Below, piece after piece: positions 47,621 through 62,182 of a DNA stretch of 64,000 bases. Made by a program: the position numbers and the translations under genes. The stretch lies in assembly GCF_036324505.1 (NCBI RefSeq), contig NC_086370.1, forward strand, positions 9,162,512 to 9,226,511, in the 5' to 3' direction. Under the pieces are notes generated by a model. The model was not told where the DNA came from and did no database searches. It was given only the letters and a program-made list of their open reading frames with translations. The DNA comes from Eleginops maclovinus. Taxonomy: Eukaryota; Chordata; Actinopteri; Perciformes; Eleginopidae. Position 1 is the stretch's first letter, and each line of letters opens with the position of its first letter.

Positions 47621-50600
47621 GATCTGTTATTTTATTGAAGTATTAAAAGGACATGTTGTGGTGTTACAGGAATATATGCGCGCAATATTCAAGCTAAACC
47701 TTATAATCCATAATTGGCATCTTTTTAAAATGTTGAACGGATTTGTCATAATGGGAGAATTCAACAAAAATGTTGAGTCCAACTACGAATTCCCATTTTT
47801 TTTTGGTAAATTCCTAACTGAATAAAATAAAATACACTTTAAATTTCACAAAGAAACATTTCTTTAGCAACTAAAAGTACATTTTGTACAAATGAGGGTA
47901 AGTATATTTTTTTAATCACTCAAAACTCATTTGAAAGATGAGCTGTGAAAGAAGTTGTTGTAGTGTTTGTGAATGTAGGTCGTTCAGCATGTGTATCCGT
48001 TTGTGTAATGACTACCCTCGGTATGTAAATTACCCGTCAGACCCGGACGTCCATGTGCAAACGAGCAGTTTTTGTGGGACTGTGTGTTTCTCCACAAGCC
48101 ATGCTGCACATGTGTGTAGGCTGATGAATAGTTTGTCTGTTTTCTGGGATGCAGTGACAAGAACTCTTGTTACCTCCTGGGGCTTCCCACTCTTCAAATA
48201 AAACCCTTTTCCTTCCCCTTAGTTTGAATCAAAGCTGAGAACCTGCCTGCAGAGGCGAGATCAAAGCAGTTTGTGGCACAAAGACCTGTACTTGCTGCCA
48301 TTCATACAGCTTGATTAAAGTCTGTCACTTCCTGCTATTAACATTCCCCTACCTCAACCAGAGAGAGCAAAGCAGTCATCAGGAAGTGGTTACAGTGACA
48401 CTGTTTTAGTGTTTTTCCAATTAAGCTCCCTGAAAATCAATTATGTTGCACTATGCAAGTCTATCATCAAAACTCATTTAGATGAGATGTTCTTTTTTTA
48501 GCCTTTATGGGTCTTAAGAAGTTTGACGTCTTCAGAAATAACTGGCGTCACATAAACATCATACCTAGTTATTGTGCAGCTTTTAATGACGGTCATGCAG
48601 TTGTCCAAAGTGCTTTGCTCAGAAGTGCTTCAGTGGTTGTTGAGAAGGGATTTATTACAGTCTCCACACCCGCATTTCGGCCATAAACCCTGAGTCATAA
48701 GACTGCTTCACTATCACGATGCTGTAGGGCCGTGACACACTGAGCTGAACTTGAACAGCTAGCGTCATCAAAACGCAACTGATCAAACCCTTCAAGACAG
48801 AGGCTGACGTGTTGTTGAATTTGAACATCGCAAAGACTACAGCTAAAACCTGCTGATCTGGCTTGTATAAAAGGAAATTGCTACGAAGAAGCATGTAATG
48901 GTGAGTTAGTCATTCGGGCTGTTCCCAAGTCGATTAGTTGAATCATTTGTTGTTTTTTTCTTTTTTGTCTGTCAAGTCATCGTGAATTACATTTTATTTT
49001 GGGTCACATTGGTTGTAGGCTACAAATGGTCATAAAGTGCCTTTCCAAGCTGATAATGGTTGCAGGCACCAGCATAAAGGGATTAAATGGTCAAATTTGT
49101 ATTGAAACTGAAAATTGGATTCAAATCTTTCTCCCCTTGCTTCAGATTTGTCCTGACTTTTTTTTATTGTTGTTGCTTTTGCCTCTTTTCTAAAGGCAAG
49201 CATTGACATCTACAACTTTTTAAATACACCACTTATGTTGTTATTCCCCACCGTGCAGGTGCAGAACATACATGACTGCGGTTCGCTGTCTGTCAGCTGT
49301 AGTCTCTGATGCGTCACGTCTTCTGACTAAAGCTGCACTTGAGCACACTGCCGTCATTCTTTGTTGCCGCTAATTCTCCGGCTTGCTGTGTGTAGGCCCT
49401 TAAACCCACAGCTGTTTGCAGTGAGGCATCAGAGAGGAGCGCTCTGCAGAGATGAACTCTAATACACTTTTTCTTCCTTGCTTCTCCTCTCCTTACATCC
49501 CTGCTGACTGTTTCCAATCCTCTGCTGGAGGTAAAGATATGCAGGCTCAGCATATGGCATGTGGGATTATCGGTTTTAAAATAAGGGGCAGTTCTCTCTC
49601 TGGTTGGATCTTTTCCTCTTATCTTAGTGTGTTTAAGTCATAGTTTGTCAGACAGACCTTTGCACCAAGCTGTGGGAACCGATAAGTAGATTCCTCCATC
49701 TCCCGTCGCTCCAAATTTAAGCCATCGTTAGGAAGGGCACATGGGCATCTTCTCCCGGGAACAATAGCTTTTCCCCCTCTTTTTCCCTTGTCCTTCCTGT
49801 CAGCCCAAGAAGCTGTGAATGTCACGTCCCCCCCCCCCAACCACCAACTTCCAACAGTTCCCCCACCCAGCACAGCCACCTACTTTCCTTTACATATGCT
49901 AATGGCTCATTCATTCTGTTGGTGGCTTTGTCACAGGGGGGGGGGAAAGGGTAGTGAGCATTAAGGGGCAGCTGTATGCATTTCACTATATTGACTCCCC
50001 GATGGCAGGCAGACTCTGTCCGTCTTTTCCATCTATTTTCTTCCATTTTCTCCCAATCCTGTTGTTGGGTAAAGGTGCAAAAGGAAGGTTTGTTTATTTG
50101 AGAGGCTTACTGCTGTGGAGAGAGGCGGGTTTTTCCTCAACAAGTGGCTGATGGATTTAATGCACTCGGATAGCATCTCCACAGTGGGCTCATTAGCACA
50201 GCAGCTCACATGGCTTTGAGTCGTCTGCCCTTAGGATTTATGGCTCTGATGAAAACGGATTCTCTTAATCAGGTAAGCATGGGAACAGTTGATACTCAAT
50301 GTTGATTTCCATGGGACGGCCTCGAGGGAAACAATGTAAAGGCTCAATAATGCATATTGACCTCGCTTTGACTTGCATTCATGTTCAGAATGAGCAATCT
50401 CTTAAGTGAGGATATTGTTGTTTTAAGACAATCGTATGTATGTGTGAGCGGGGTCTATCACAGGAGGAGTTTGTGAGTCTGTGTCTCAGGCAGACGCTGC
50501 ACAGAAAGTTTTTGCGGGGTGAGTAAACCTGTGATTCATCCGTGTATCTGTGTTTACTCCTGTCCTCCCCACCCCTTGCGTCCTCCGGTTGACTAAACCT

Positions 50601-53600
50601 TTATCCTGTCAGCTGTGGAACCTCCAGCTGCTGCCCCGAAGTCCACATTGTGTTTCTTATGCCAGACTTCTGTCAGCAACACTACACCGAGTCTAAAAAA
50701 CAAACTTTGAAAAGAAACTGTGTGCCGTGGTTGAACAAAAGGGAGATGCGCTTTATGTTTCCGCTGCTCTGAGGTTGCTCTGCCGGTCAGCATTTATATA
50801 AATGCTCCTCCCTGAGTGATGTGTGTGAATGTGTTTGTGCATTAGCGTGTCAGCTCTCAATCGTAACAGTTTCACAGTTTACCTACTCCTTTGCTAATGT
50901 GACGATGTGGACTCTTTCTAACCTCAGCGAAAGGAGAGGCAGCCCAAAGCTTTCAAGCCAAACTCAAAGAATCTTTTAGCAGCTTCCCTTTTGTTGTGAG
51001 AGCCCTCTTCTCACCATCTCCCTCCTTGTTTTTTTTTTCTCTGTTCCTGAGAGAATGCACTCTGCTGACAGGCTGTCATTGCTTTGGAGGTTTCAGGGTA
51101 AACAGCATGCTGGGGGGGATGTGTGCTGATGGAAATAGGTGGTGGTTTGATTCTGCACGTCCCGTTCTGTCCCACCACTGAAAGCCCGTGTGGCTAGCCC
51201 AAGTTCGGGGGACAGATGGTCCCTTTTGGAGAAGGGCAACAGCCCAGTGCTCTGTGTTCGCAGGGCTCCACTGGAGCAGCCAAAAACAAACACGGTGTCC
51301 TTCTGTTGGGAGCATACAGGAGTCTGCGAGACCTGAATAGGCCGTGGGAGTGACATCTAAAACGATGCATGTGCGTCTCGGTTGTGATGCTAATGCGGCT
51401 TGTTACATCATGTTACCCGACATACAGCTAAGGGCTTCATGATAGCACCGCCAGCCACATTCATAATAACACGCTATTCCATTAGTCATATTATTCGGTG
51501 TTCATTAATTTTGTATCCGAACTGGGACCCTTTAGATGATCCTTTACCAAGTTTACAACCCCACTTAAGTCTTTTAACTTGCATTGAGGGCCTCAGTTTG
51601 CCGCAGTGCTGTACTTTCATTTGTATAAACTGGCGTATTCTGTAGTCCTGTCTATTTTAATTCTGAGATCACCCTGAAACAACTAAAGGACAATGGCAGT
51701 GTGCTGCCTGGCAGGCGCTGGGCACACAGCCAGCTGGCAGGTCCACAGGGTAGGAGACTCCCATTTTTAGTAGAGCCAGGAGGAGGCCTGCCTTTCTCCC
51801 TCACTACACCTCCCTACAGCCAGTACTACCGCTATTGTGCTGTTTTTACATGAGACCATCTCGAACTCAAGAACAGCGGCTCTTTTCTTTACAAAACCTA
51901 ACTTTACGGCATAGTTCCGCCCTACACCTCGTCACTGTGATCATTTGAAGCTAGCTACAGAGCTGTGACGGTGGTTGAGCTCCTTCTTGATGGATGCTTC
52001 GTAATTATATTCATCTTGGCCTGTAAAGGTCTTCATTCCAAAGCTGCAGTGGTAAATATTATATTTTATCAACGGCTGTCATCTTAATTCATTACCTGAC
52101 ATTGGAATTTAGAAATTGCACAAGAAGGTATTTTATGTCTGCAATAGAAATGCTGCGTGAAATGACTTTGATGGAGTATTGGCTCAGATTCATGACTCTT
52201 GAAGAACATCTGTAGTGGATATTTACTGAGCATTTAGCATGCCAAAAATGCTAGTGACACTCTGATTGTTTTTGAAGCAAAAATGTTGCGTTTGAACCCT
52301 TCAAAACATGCTGCGGTGCCTCACAACACAATCAATTCCTTTCCGAAGACTCAACTGATGTTTGCAGAGAAGCAAAAGTGAAAGATATGTGCCTTCATGT
52401 TGTGTGGATTACTATACACATAATTGGATTTACAATGGCTCCCTCCTTCTAGTTCCCTGGCTTCTATACACAATCACGGTGCTTGAAACAAACCACTGGC
52501 ACACCCCCTTCTCTTTGTGTGTAACTGAGCATATGGTAGATATTATGAGATCTGAATGTGTGCAGGAAATGAAAAGAATTTACCATTTCTGTTGGGTAAA
52601 TACTCACTGTTCCCTGAACCAAGTGAGATGGAGTTGGTTCACAGCTGACCCCTTCGCTTCAGACATTCCAGATGCAGCTACTGCTAGCACAAAGTGGAGC
52701 ACACTCATGGGTGCACTCAGTGGCGTAGGAAAACAGACTCATGTTCGTGTAAGCTGCCTCCATGATAAGGCTAGGAATAACCGCCAGTCCGAACCACAGA
52801 GGCCGCGGCAAAGCAAACATCTATCTTTTGTTTAATTTTACACGTGAGAGCACAACTGTTGACAGATGAGGTGTGGCGAGATGGCTGGCGTAGTGCGGTG
52901 ACCTGGGGTTTAGCTGTGCAACCACCACTATCAGACTGTGCAGCTTCATCGTGGCCTCTTTCAGTCCAGCTGTCTCGTATCTGTGGAAAGCTGCTAAATG
53001 TTCCTACGCTGTTATGAGTATTGAAGTCTGGTATGAAACAACTTCCCTTTTTTTGCAAGGATTCCAGTGTAGTCTCCTCAATCCAGAAGCAATGTGTGTT
53101 TTTTTAACTTGTGGGTTTTATATAGATCAAAATGCAGACGGAGTATAGAGACTTTCTTTTGAAGTAGCTTTCATGCCAGAGGATAGGGTTTTGGATACAC
53201 TGCTGCAGCTTGTTTGATAGATTCTGTGTGTTCTCCTTAAGTCTGTGCACCTGGGGCACTGAAAGGGCATCTGTGAATTTGGGCATTTCCCACAGTGCAT
53301 TGTTAGGCCGGCCGCCCAGGGAATGATGAGATGATGAGGGTGCATGTTTACTCCTTGCTGCTGTCTGACCTCCTTTTTTTATCTCTTCTACTGATTGTTC
53401 TTATGCTGTAGGGTCAACTCGGGTCTGTGTGCGCTGAGATGTAAACAGAAAGCCTGTAATCGCCTACTTGCTCCCTCTGTTCACCCCCCCCCCATCTTCT
53501 TCTTTTTTGCAAGAACAAACTTACACTGGTCTTCCTTGAGAACTGTCTTCTGCTTCTGCCTTTTGTCATGTTGGTATGAGCTCATCGTGTGTGTGAATCA

Positions 53601-53949
53601 TGCAAGAGTGGTCAGTGGTGAAGTGGTCTAAAGCTAAGAAATAAAACATGGAGGTTGTAAATTGAAAAACAGACATGGCATGTTTTTTCTGGCAACATGG
53701 CAAGTTTAAAACATTGCAAAACATGCAGTTCTTCTGCATTGTGCTTGGGATAATGCAGCGTGATAGCCAAGCATCTCTTTATGGTTTACCATAATCAGTT
53801 CCACATTTTATACATCAGATATGTTCATGTTCGTTGTTAAGCTATTGTTTTTTTTAAATTCCAAGCGAGGTAAATGGAGCAAATTTAAAAACAAAACAAA
53901 TAATTTCAAGGCAATTTTTCTAAATAAACAAATGAATTCCACGAGAATG

Positions 53950-53951
<2 letters not shown>

Positions 53952-54036
<85 letters not shown>
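53952..54036 (+). repeat. (AC)42 microsatellite
   Basis: An uninterrupted 85-bp AC/CA tract, the longest in the window. Probably highly length-variable, and able to adopt Z-DNA. Confidence 0.98.
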
Positions 54037-54038
<2 letters not shown>

Positions 54039-55225
54039 GATCTACTCCAAGGATAAACCTGACATCAGAACTGATAATGTACTTCTGAATATGTCGAAAT
54101 GCATGTGAATAGTTCTGCGATGATTTGAATGACATTAAGTGTGTTTACTTGGAGTGTTAATGGATTTCCTGCCTTTTCGGAAGGGATAGATAGGAGGGGA
54201 CTTTTAAGGTAATGGGACACTCATTTTGGCACATCATAAAAGCGGCTGGCACACATTCCTCTCCTCATTTGTACCCCTCCTCTGTTGTATGAAAATAATC
54301 CCACCACTCTGTCTCCTTGTTTGTTTTAGAGAACAAACATACTAGCTCCTCGTCTGCTTATTGTCATCGTAAAGCAGTACCAGGACCGGTTCTAAATCCT
54401 CTTCCCACCTCCTGTAACACAAGCTGCAGCCAGAGCATGTGCATCACTCATTTCAACTTTCACCTCAGTATTTCTGGACTTATGTTTCCACAACTTGCAA
54501 ATTGCAGCCTTTTTGCGTGGAGGGTGCAGACCTCAAGTCACACCCTTTGAGGACAAGCCAAATCTGATGTCAAATTGAGTATAGAGTAGCTCTAAATGAC
54601 AGAAATGGAGTGACGTGAAGAGAAGATACACAGGGGGGCTGTTTGGTTACTGACATATATATCCTCTCTGATGGAGGATCCTGTCACATTTCCACCAATT
54701 CAGTAGTTTACCACTTACACAACCCCCCTTAACCTAAATAAATGTACACGTGTGTGGTTTATAAACTCTTATCCACGTTTGTAAATGATAACCAGGCTGG
54801 ATATAGTTAGTTTCCATGTATCAGGAACGATAAGGCAGCTGGCTGGATCTCATTTTGTTGGTTTCCTTACCTCCCACTGAGGGTGTGACCCTCTTTTCAC
54901 AGTGGCCATTAAAACCTCCACATTACTCCCTGCGTGCAGTATTGGCGCGTTCGGCTGGTGGCCTGACCACAATAACAGAGGGTGGAGTTAGATGATTGGG
55001 TTCTTAGCGGCTCTGATATAGGGAGTTATTGCTGTGTACAGGAAGGGGCGGGATCGGCGCTTAATGGCAAGGCTATAGCATCAGTGCTAATTTGAGTGTC
55101 AGCTGGTGGGAGATTCCTCCCTGTTGTGAGGTTGAATTGTACGGGCAGCAGATGAAAGAGGAAAACGTTGAATGGTGCATTTGGTTTTCCTTTGGTCAAT
55201 ACTTTCATAGTTGGTGTAAGCTGTG

Positions 55226-55227
<2 letters not shown>

Positions 55228-55281
<54 letters not shown>

Positions 55282-55290
55282 GGGGGGGGG
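55228..55290 (+). repeat. (AC)26 microsatellite followed by poly-G
   Basis: An AC tract at 55228-55279 runs directly into 11 G residues (55280-55290). Confidence 0.97.
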
Positions 55291-58200
55291 AAAGATGGTA
55301 TGCCTGTTTTCCCAGGCTTCAGTAATGAACTCTTGAGGATAACATCACCCAATTAATTGGTTGTGTGGTTTAATTGCAGGAATCTCTTTGAGCTAGGTTT
55401 GGCAGAACTCCCATTCCATTTTTTTTCTGCTTCTCACTCCACCTCTTTCCCTTCTCTTCTTAACCTCACATTCTCCTTTTGCTTATCCAGTTAAGGTAAA
55501 GAATCGCTCCACTGAAACAGAAACACAAGTGTTTTCATCAGATTGGAGATGCCTGTGTCTGGTTGCAGTCCTCCCCTTCTTTCCCTGACTCAAAGTGCGA
55601 TGAATTTAATATCGCTCCTGCTCAAAACTATCACACTCCCCTCTGATTCCCACCGCAAGGTTGGAACAGCTGCTCTCAATAGAGGATTGAAAACAGAGCT
55701 CCCACGTTGTTATAAATCGACTCCTCGGAGGACGAAACACTAATATTGTGTGCGAGGAAGATTTGATTGTGTTTGAGTGTGATGTGACATGGAATGTGAT
55801 TCATTGTTTTCTATTGAGGAATCAAATGGCGGGCAGCGACGCAAACGTAACATGCCTTCAGGTTACTTTGCCTTCCGCTTGGACTTTTTCATTCCTCTGT
55901 GGTAATGATGAACACAGTGTGACATTTCCAAATGTTTCATTGGCTGTCATCACCAAAGCAGTGTAAGGCAGGCAGGAAGGAACCAAGATAAATGGACTGA
56001 CTAAGACTTGTAAATTAGCTTCACATAGCAACGCTGCCTGACTTGCTATATGATGAAGACCATGAGCTGGAAAATTGGTGTAATCATCTTGGCCTCTAAC
56101 CTACATCGCACCCTAATTTGGCTGTGGGAGGAGATGATGACTGTGTTGCAGCTTGGCCTCGACTCGGGAGGTCGCGGCGTCTTCGGGACGAGGCCAGCTA
56201 CTACTTCCCGCTCGACGAGAACAGAGGAGCATTAATAGGGCTCAATTACTCTGGGCTTTATTAAAGATAATTGGCCATAATTACAGGTCTGTGTTCAACC
56301 CAGGGTTCAGAGTGGCCCAGCATCTTGCTAGGGGCTAAATAAACACGACTGACATGAGGTGCAATAGGCTGGACACTGAGGAGGATATTTTAGAGGAATG
56401 TGAAACTTCAAGAAAGTGAAAAATATGTCTTGAAATAGAATTGGTTTAATTGAGAGCCATGTGTCTTTAACTAAACGCTTCAGCTGTGAGTGTATTAAAT
56501 AATATAATGCGGTGTGATTTATGATAGGCTGTAATCATGCAGGGTTTACAGGCAGAAACATGCACTTTAATGGTGCCTTTGATGCCATATGCAAATTGTG
56601 ATATTTTGCTTGCATAATTGTGACTTCCAGGTGACTCTTTCGCACACATAATTTACTAAACAATCGCACATCAACTAGTTAATTCTGCAAATGATATTTT
56701 CAAATGTAACCCCGGGTCTAAGACAAGTGACAGGTTGGGCTTTTTAGAAAATCACGACTACCTGAAAGAGACCTTGTTGCCAACAATTCAGATGATTTGG
56801 CATTCCTCTCCAGAATATTTTCTAAGGGCTGATGACAAGGCCCTTGCTTTTTAAGCATAAAGTATGTGACTAATTTCCTTAAGTGCTGTCAGCTCTGAGT
56901 GGAGCAATCTTAGTAGTGTTGCGCTCAAAATGTGTTTGCATCTGGCATCCAACGGAGCTTTAGTGTTAATATATGCACTGCCGTTGCATTGACTTCATTT
57001 ACATAAACCTCTTTTTCGAAAGTGCAATTCTTTCACTCATAGCTTAATTTTGTTAAGGAGTAAAGTATTTTTCTACCCAGTTTGATCTATCAGATACTAT
57101 AACGATGTAGGACTGGGAGCACTGCAACAAAAACACAGTCTAGATTCTTTGCTAAGAGGAACTTTCTCTCAATGAGCACAGGGACAGTTTTCTAGCAGTC
57201 GTAGAAGTGACTAATGAGGAGTCAGTCAGTCTAGCGAGTCTGTCACAGTTGGCCGACATCTTTCCGTGTGTCCTGCCCGGGTGAGATATCCGTAATAGTG
57301 GACGATTAATCTTGGGACGATGGACAGAACGTGAACTTTTCTGACAGCATATTAATATCCGCCGGGCCTTTAATCAGGCCACAGTGTCAGAGGATTATTT
57401 CAAGACCTGTCTGAACCGCTGGGCCACTCCTCCCTGGATGAACCCAGATGAAAGACAGACTATCCAGCATCAGAGACAGAAAATGAGTTCATTACTGTAA
57501 TTAGGCCTTCCTTCCCCAGCTCTCCTTCTCCATCCCTTCCCCCTGTTCACCAGGCCTTGCGTTCTTAAACACCCATAATGGCGATGCATTACTCCGGTAA
57601 TAAAGGGCTGTTAGCAAAGCATGCCGCCCACCCTCCATCTGCTGCCTCCCTAGCACACAGACACAAAGGCAAGGGCAGAAAAAAGCCTCCTTCAGGTCAC
57701 ACACAAGACAGATTCTGCTGACCAAGTAGCCTGTGGCACTCTCTATTGGTAGGGGGGTGCAGGGGGGGTGGATCTGGAATGAGACATGGTACAACTGTGT
57801 TCATTAATCACTGTCACAGGGGAAGAAGCTAATAGAAGGCAGGAAAGGGAAACACGGACCACCATGTTCATTAGTTTATCCTGTCCTGCCCTCACTGTGA
57901 AATAAGGGCCATCTAACCCCTTACTGACCCCAGGGAGACACTACACACTATGAACACAACGACTTTGTTTATTCTTATTTATTGTTTTTGTCATACATTT
58001 TTTACGTTACATTCAAAATAAATGGGGAAGAAATTAGAGGTTACACAGGGAAGCTAAATTGAAATATTCAAATACTTTATTGGCACAATAACTACGGCGT
58101 GGTTTTTGGCAATCAACATCATAACTCCCATGTTTGTCCAACAAAGCAGCATACAATTCTCATAAATATAAATAAATATGTGGACTATAAATAGATGTTT

Positions 58201-60526
58201 GTGCTTTAAACATCTGACGTAACGTTTTCTAAGCTGTCTTTATATCGAGTTTTTTACATTTTTTTCCTGATAGTTAAAATGAATATAAAACTTTGATTGT
58301 TTTCTTTTCTTTCTCTGTGTCGACAGCATCACACCTCCATCTTTCTGTGTAGCTGCTCGCCACAGACCACTGTGAATAGTCCTTCATGCTGTGTTGTTGC
58401 CATGCTTTGAGATTACAGTATGTCCGTTTCTTTGTTCTTCTTGTTCTCAGTCATCCGTTAAAGCCTCTGTTGGAGTGTCCCCATTGATAAAACTGTTTGC
58501 ACAGGTGGCACATTTTGCTGTCACTAGCTCTAATCGTGAGTGTGAACGGGACTGAGTTCGGTCAACGCGTGCCATTTGGTTGTTGGTCAGCAGACGGCCA
58601 TATAGTCGCCTCTGTCCACTGTCACGCCTGGGAAAAAGACACTGAGCTATAGACAATATATTTTGGTTGACCTATAGAAACCTCAAATAAACTTCCAGCA
58701 GCAAGAGCAGCACTTTACAGTCATTTTCCCAGGAGTCTTTGTTTCTTTTGGCATCTCGCATGCTGTCTCGGGGTGATGGATATTCAGTGTTTGGATCTGG
58801 CAGAGGTCCCATTTCCTCTCTTTTGTCAAGTTGAGAATTAGGATTCACAAATATTTCAGAAACAATTATCCTTCTACAATATGCAGTTCAGTACAATAGA
58901 GATACTTATTTAGACTTTATACAGGGGTCATTCTTCAAGAGAAATGTTCAGATTAGGGCATGCTTAGACAAGTACATGTGTATAATTTAGAAATGAGACC
59001 GTCAGCAGTACTGGACTGTGAGAACAACCATATTTATTGTTAATTACTGCAATTGTAACAATGTTAAGGTATTTAGACTTTATATAAACATCAACTCCAG
59101 TAAAATTTAGAAGCAAATATTAAACATTTTACTCCTACTTTTGTCTGATAGCTGTTGATACTAGTTTTATGTTATGATTAGTGTTAAATAATACACTATC
59201 AAATAGATTTTGATCGATGTGTTAATAAAGAATAGACTTTGTTGATAACTAGGCATCAATAATTATCCAGTAATACAATGTGTATATTATTTTGATATAA
59301 GCCATTTTGCACAACTAGTATTTTCACTTTATATTATAGTGCTGATGTTTTTGTGCTTTTACTTTTAAATGTGGGGCTTTTTCTACACTTTGGTTTAAAA
59401 TACTTTTATTTAATACAATTAGCAGCACTTTTTACGCTCTCTTATCAGTTATGGATAAACACAACCTTGAATAGGAGAATTCACTTTTGTAACTTATTTT
59501 CTGTAGAAAAACCAAAACCAACTTGATACCCCATATTTTCCAGGTTAGCCTTGTCAGACAAAGATAAAGATGTAGTCTGTGTTGAAAATAAGGCGTTTGC
59601 ATTGTTGAGCAGAGCACTGCAACCCGGGAGATGTTCCATTATTCGTCGTACGCCAACTGTAACAGGCAGACATATTTCCCAGACCAGTACATGTCCAACG
59701 TTGTGCATTCACATGACACAACACAAAATACTGCCGTCCGCTCCAAACCTTTGTTTGATACAGTGGCTATACAGTTTCTATGTTGTGAATGAAGCTGTGT
59801 TCATAACCAGACCAGTCTGAAATGGAACGGATAGGATTGTGGATAGCTTGGCAGAAGAGGGTATCATTATCAATCTGCTTCTACACATTTGGGTCATGCC
59901 TGCATTAACCTGTATTTGGCCGTATACTTTATTATTTCCGAGTCATCCCGAGTGTATTTGGTCTAGTCTGCCGGTCTGCAGCTAATCTTGATGTGACCCA
60001 CATTTTAATCCCGAAATAGTTTACCCTCCTCCCTAACTGCATGTGAAATGTAAACAGTTGTCTGTAAGTGGAAGATATCCCATTAAAGGCAAGTGGACGG
60101 CGCTGAAACTGAGAGAAACCATTACAAACATTTTAAACATGGTTTCACATAATCACTGAAGCAAAAAGAAACTAGCAGTGCCCTTTTTCTCTGTGATGTG
60201 GAGGGTTTACTCTAAAACTCATGGGGTTTTCACATGATTGCAGAAAAAGGAGGAATGAGGCACACCACCAGTCCCAAAGAACATGAAAAAAGCATTTAGG
60301 CCAATGTAGGAAGACCTGTCTATAGTGTGGCATGGTGTGGTGTAACCTGCCATGCAGAAGTCAGTGTTTGAGGAGATGAATCCAGCCTAACACCTTAGTC
60401 ATTTACCCCCCCAGGACCCTGGGACATATCTCATAGCCTGGGATGGGATTGATGAGAGAAGACTCGCTTACTTCCGTACAGTGCAGTCTTTGTCTTTTAG
60501 CGTCGTTATTACTTTGGCCAAATTGT

Positions 60527-60970
60527 TTTAAAGGTCCCCTATTATTCAAAATGCACTTTTTTGATGTGTTTTATACATAAATATGTGTCCCCGGTGTGTA
60601 AGTAGATTCACAAAGTGTCAGAAAATACAACCCTCTCACTTTTCTTCTTACCCACATCTCTAAAAACGGGGGTACAAACGAGCTGATCCAGATTTGGAAC
60701 ATAATATGGCGTTTAATCACGGCAGCGTTTAGCTGAGTATCTTCTCCCGGCAGAAAACTTTCACAGAGGAGAGATCGTGACCTTCAAAGGGGCGCGGCCA
60801 GCTTCAGCTCAGCTCAAATTTAAAGCGACAGTCGCAGAATCAGCACTTCAGGAACAGGGCTGAAAAAGAGGGGGATGAGGCATGCTACAATAGGGGATCT
60901 GTTTGGTATTTTGAGCAAAACACTTCACAGATATGTTTTGTTAAAATATAGCATAATAATAGACCTTTAA
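60527..60970. mobile_element. 444-bp non-autonomous DNA transposon
   Basis: Left end TTTAAAGGTCCCCTATTATT. The right end, read inverted, starts TTAAAGGTCTATTATTATGC, giving a short imperfect inverted repeat with TTAA at both borders. The internal text (gtgtccccggtgtgtaag, cttctcccggcag, caataggggatctg) resembles a dispersed fish element. No transposase is encoded. The TTAA borders could be a target duplication (piggyBac-like) or part of the terminal repeat. Confidence 0.65.
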
Positions 60971-61912
60971 ACGAGGCTATATGACCAACACGCCGCTGAT
61001 TTGCTGAGGTCTATACACGGCTAATGTCTGGAAACATAACTTAGGGATAAATATGGAAACCATTTTGCAGCATGTGTGTATCAAACCTTTGAAATCGCCA
61101 AGTTATTTTTCTAGGACAAGATCAAAGTTTCCACTTTCCTTCTCTTGTCTGCAGATGTTCAGGTTAAAGAATAATACTGCTTTTCTCAACCTTTTGTCTG
61201 GTTATAATTCCCCCAGTTAAAAAAACCCAAAACTGAACAAGGGGTAAACTTGCTCCTTTTTTCTGTAGTTATGGCAGTGTAGTGTACGACAACGTCATAT
61301 TTCCGTGAACTTGCTGCCTTTTTTATATCACATTTTTTATACGTCAGCCAATTTACTTCATTGGCTCGTGGTTAATTTTCCTCCTAATCAACTTCATCAG
61401 ATACAAAAGGCGAAGTGGGGTTGAATATGCAAAACTACCCTTCTGTATAATTTGCAGCTTGATGATGCTGCGAGCGTTTGGATCAGATTTTGGTACATGT
61501 GAACATTTAGCCGAACATCTGCCTCTTGTTGCTGTAATTTGCTTCACCGCCATCTGTTAGGCATTGGCTGGAAGCACCAACAAAGATATCCATCTATCTT
61601 GTTATAAACACATAATGGCACCCGCTCTTCTTAAAAAATCCACTAATTAGCTGTATTCGATGATATGCTCCACACAGTTTCAGAAACTAATACAGCTCTA
61701 CATACCCCTCAGTGGGAGTTTATTACAAGAGGGTGCAGACAATTTAGGTCAGCAGTACGGTCCTTTTTAATAGCTGAACTGAAGGTGCTGTGTTTGGGGT
61801 CATTTTATGGAACTTCCTCTCCCTGTGTTTGAAATGAAAATGTCTCAGTAACAGTGTGCTAACCCTCTTGCCTTGTGCTAACATTTTCTCTGTTTGTGTT
61901 TCCGTGCCACAG

Positions 61913-62182
61913 ATCCAAGTCTTCCAGCTGTCGTTCTGCATTGACGACACGCTGTGAGAAAAGACTTCGCTCCGCTGTGCCTCAGCGCCCCTCAGACACT
62001 TGTCCTTGACATCCAAATGCTGTGTGTCGATCGTCGTGCCAGCCGCCTTCTGTGAGTTATGATGACGGCTGCTTCATTGACTCAGGACCGAGGCTCCTCC
62101 TCCGCTCAGCAGTGAGCAAATCGCATAATGTAATGAAGAAGGGCCCTGACAATCTGCTCTTCAAGGAGTCTGCTGGCAGGAT
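61913..62182 (+). other. 5' leader of the sipa1l2 coding exon with upstream ORFs
   Basis: An acceptor (tgtttccgtgccacag at 61897-61912) precedes 270 nt of leader before the ATG at 62183. Four upstream ATGs open short frames: 62017-62055, 62059-62115, 62128-62133 (ATG-TAA), and 62133-62186, whose TGA overlaps the main ATG as ATGA. This points to translational control or reinitiation. Whether the acceptor is used was not tested. Confidence 0.55.

Larger units (their letters stand above)
31659..61912 (+). other. Presumed 30-kb intron 1 of sipa1l2
   Basis: No coding exon is supported in this stretch. The open frames (largest about 170 codons, 46314-46832) have no splice-bounded or domain-like content. 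It holds a complete hAT MITE (40203-41284), another MITE (45678-46077), a third element (60527-60970), repeat fragments, CA and homopolymer tracts, and some blocks that could be conserved regulatory elements. If the putative first exon is wrong, part of this is intergenic. Confidence 0.5.

Noticed and set aside
53808..54135. Long poly-(Cys-Val) and poly-(Thr-His) frames
   Set aside because: Direct translations of the CA microsatellite.
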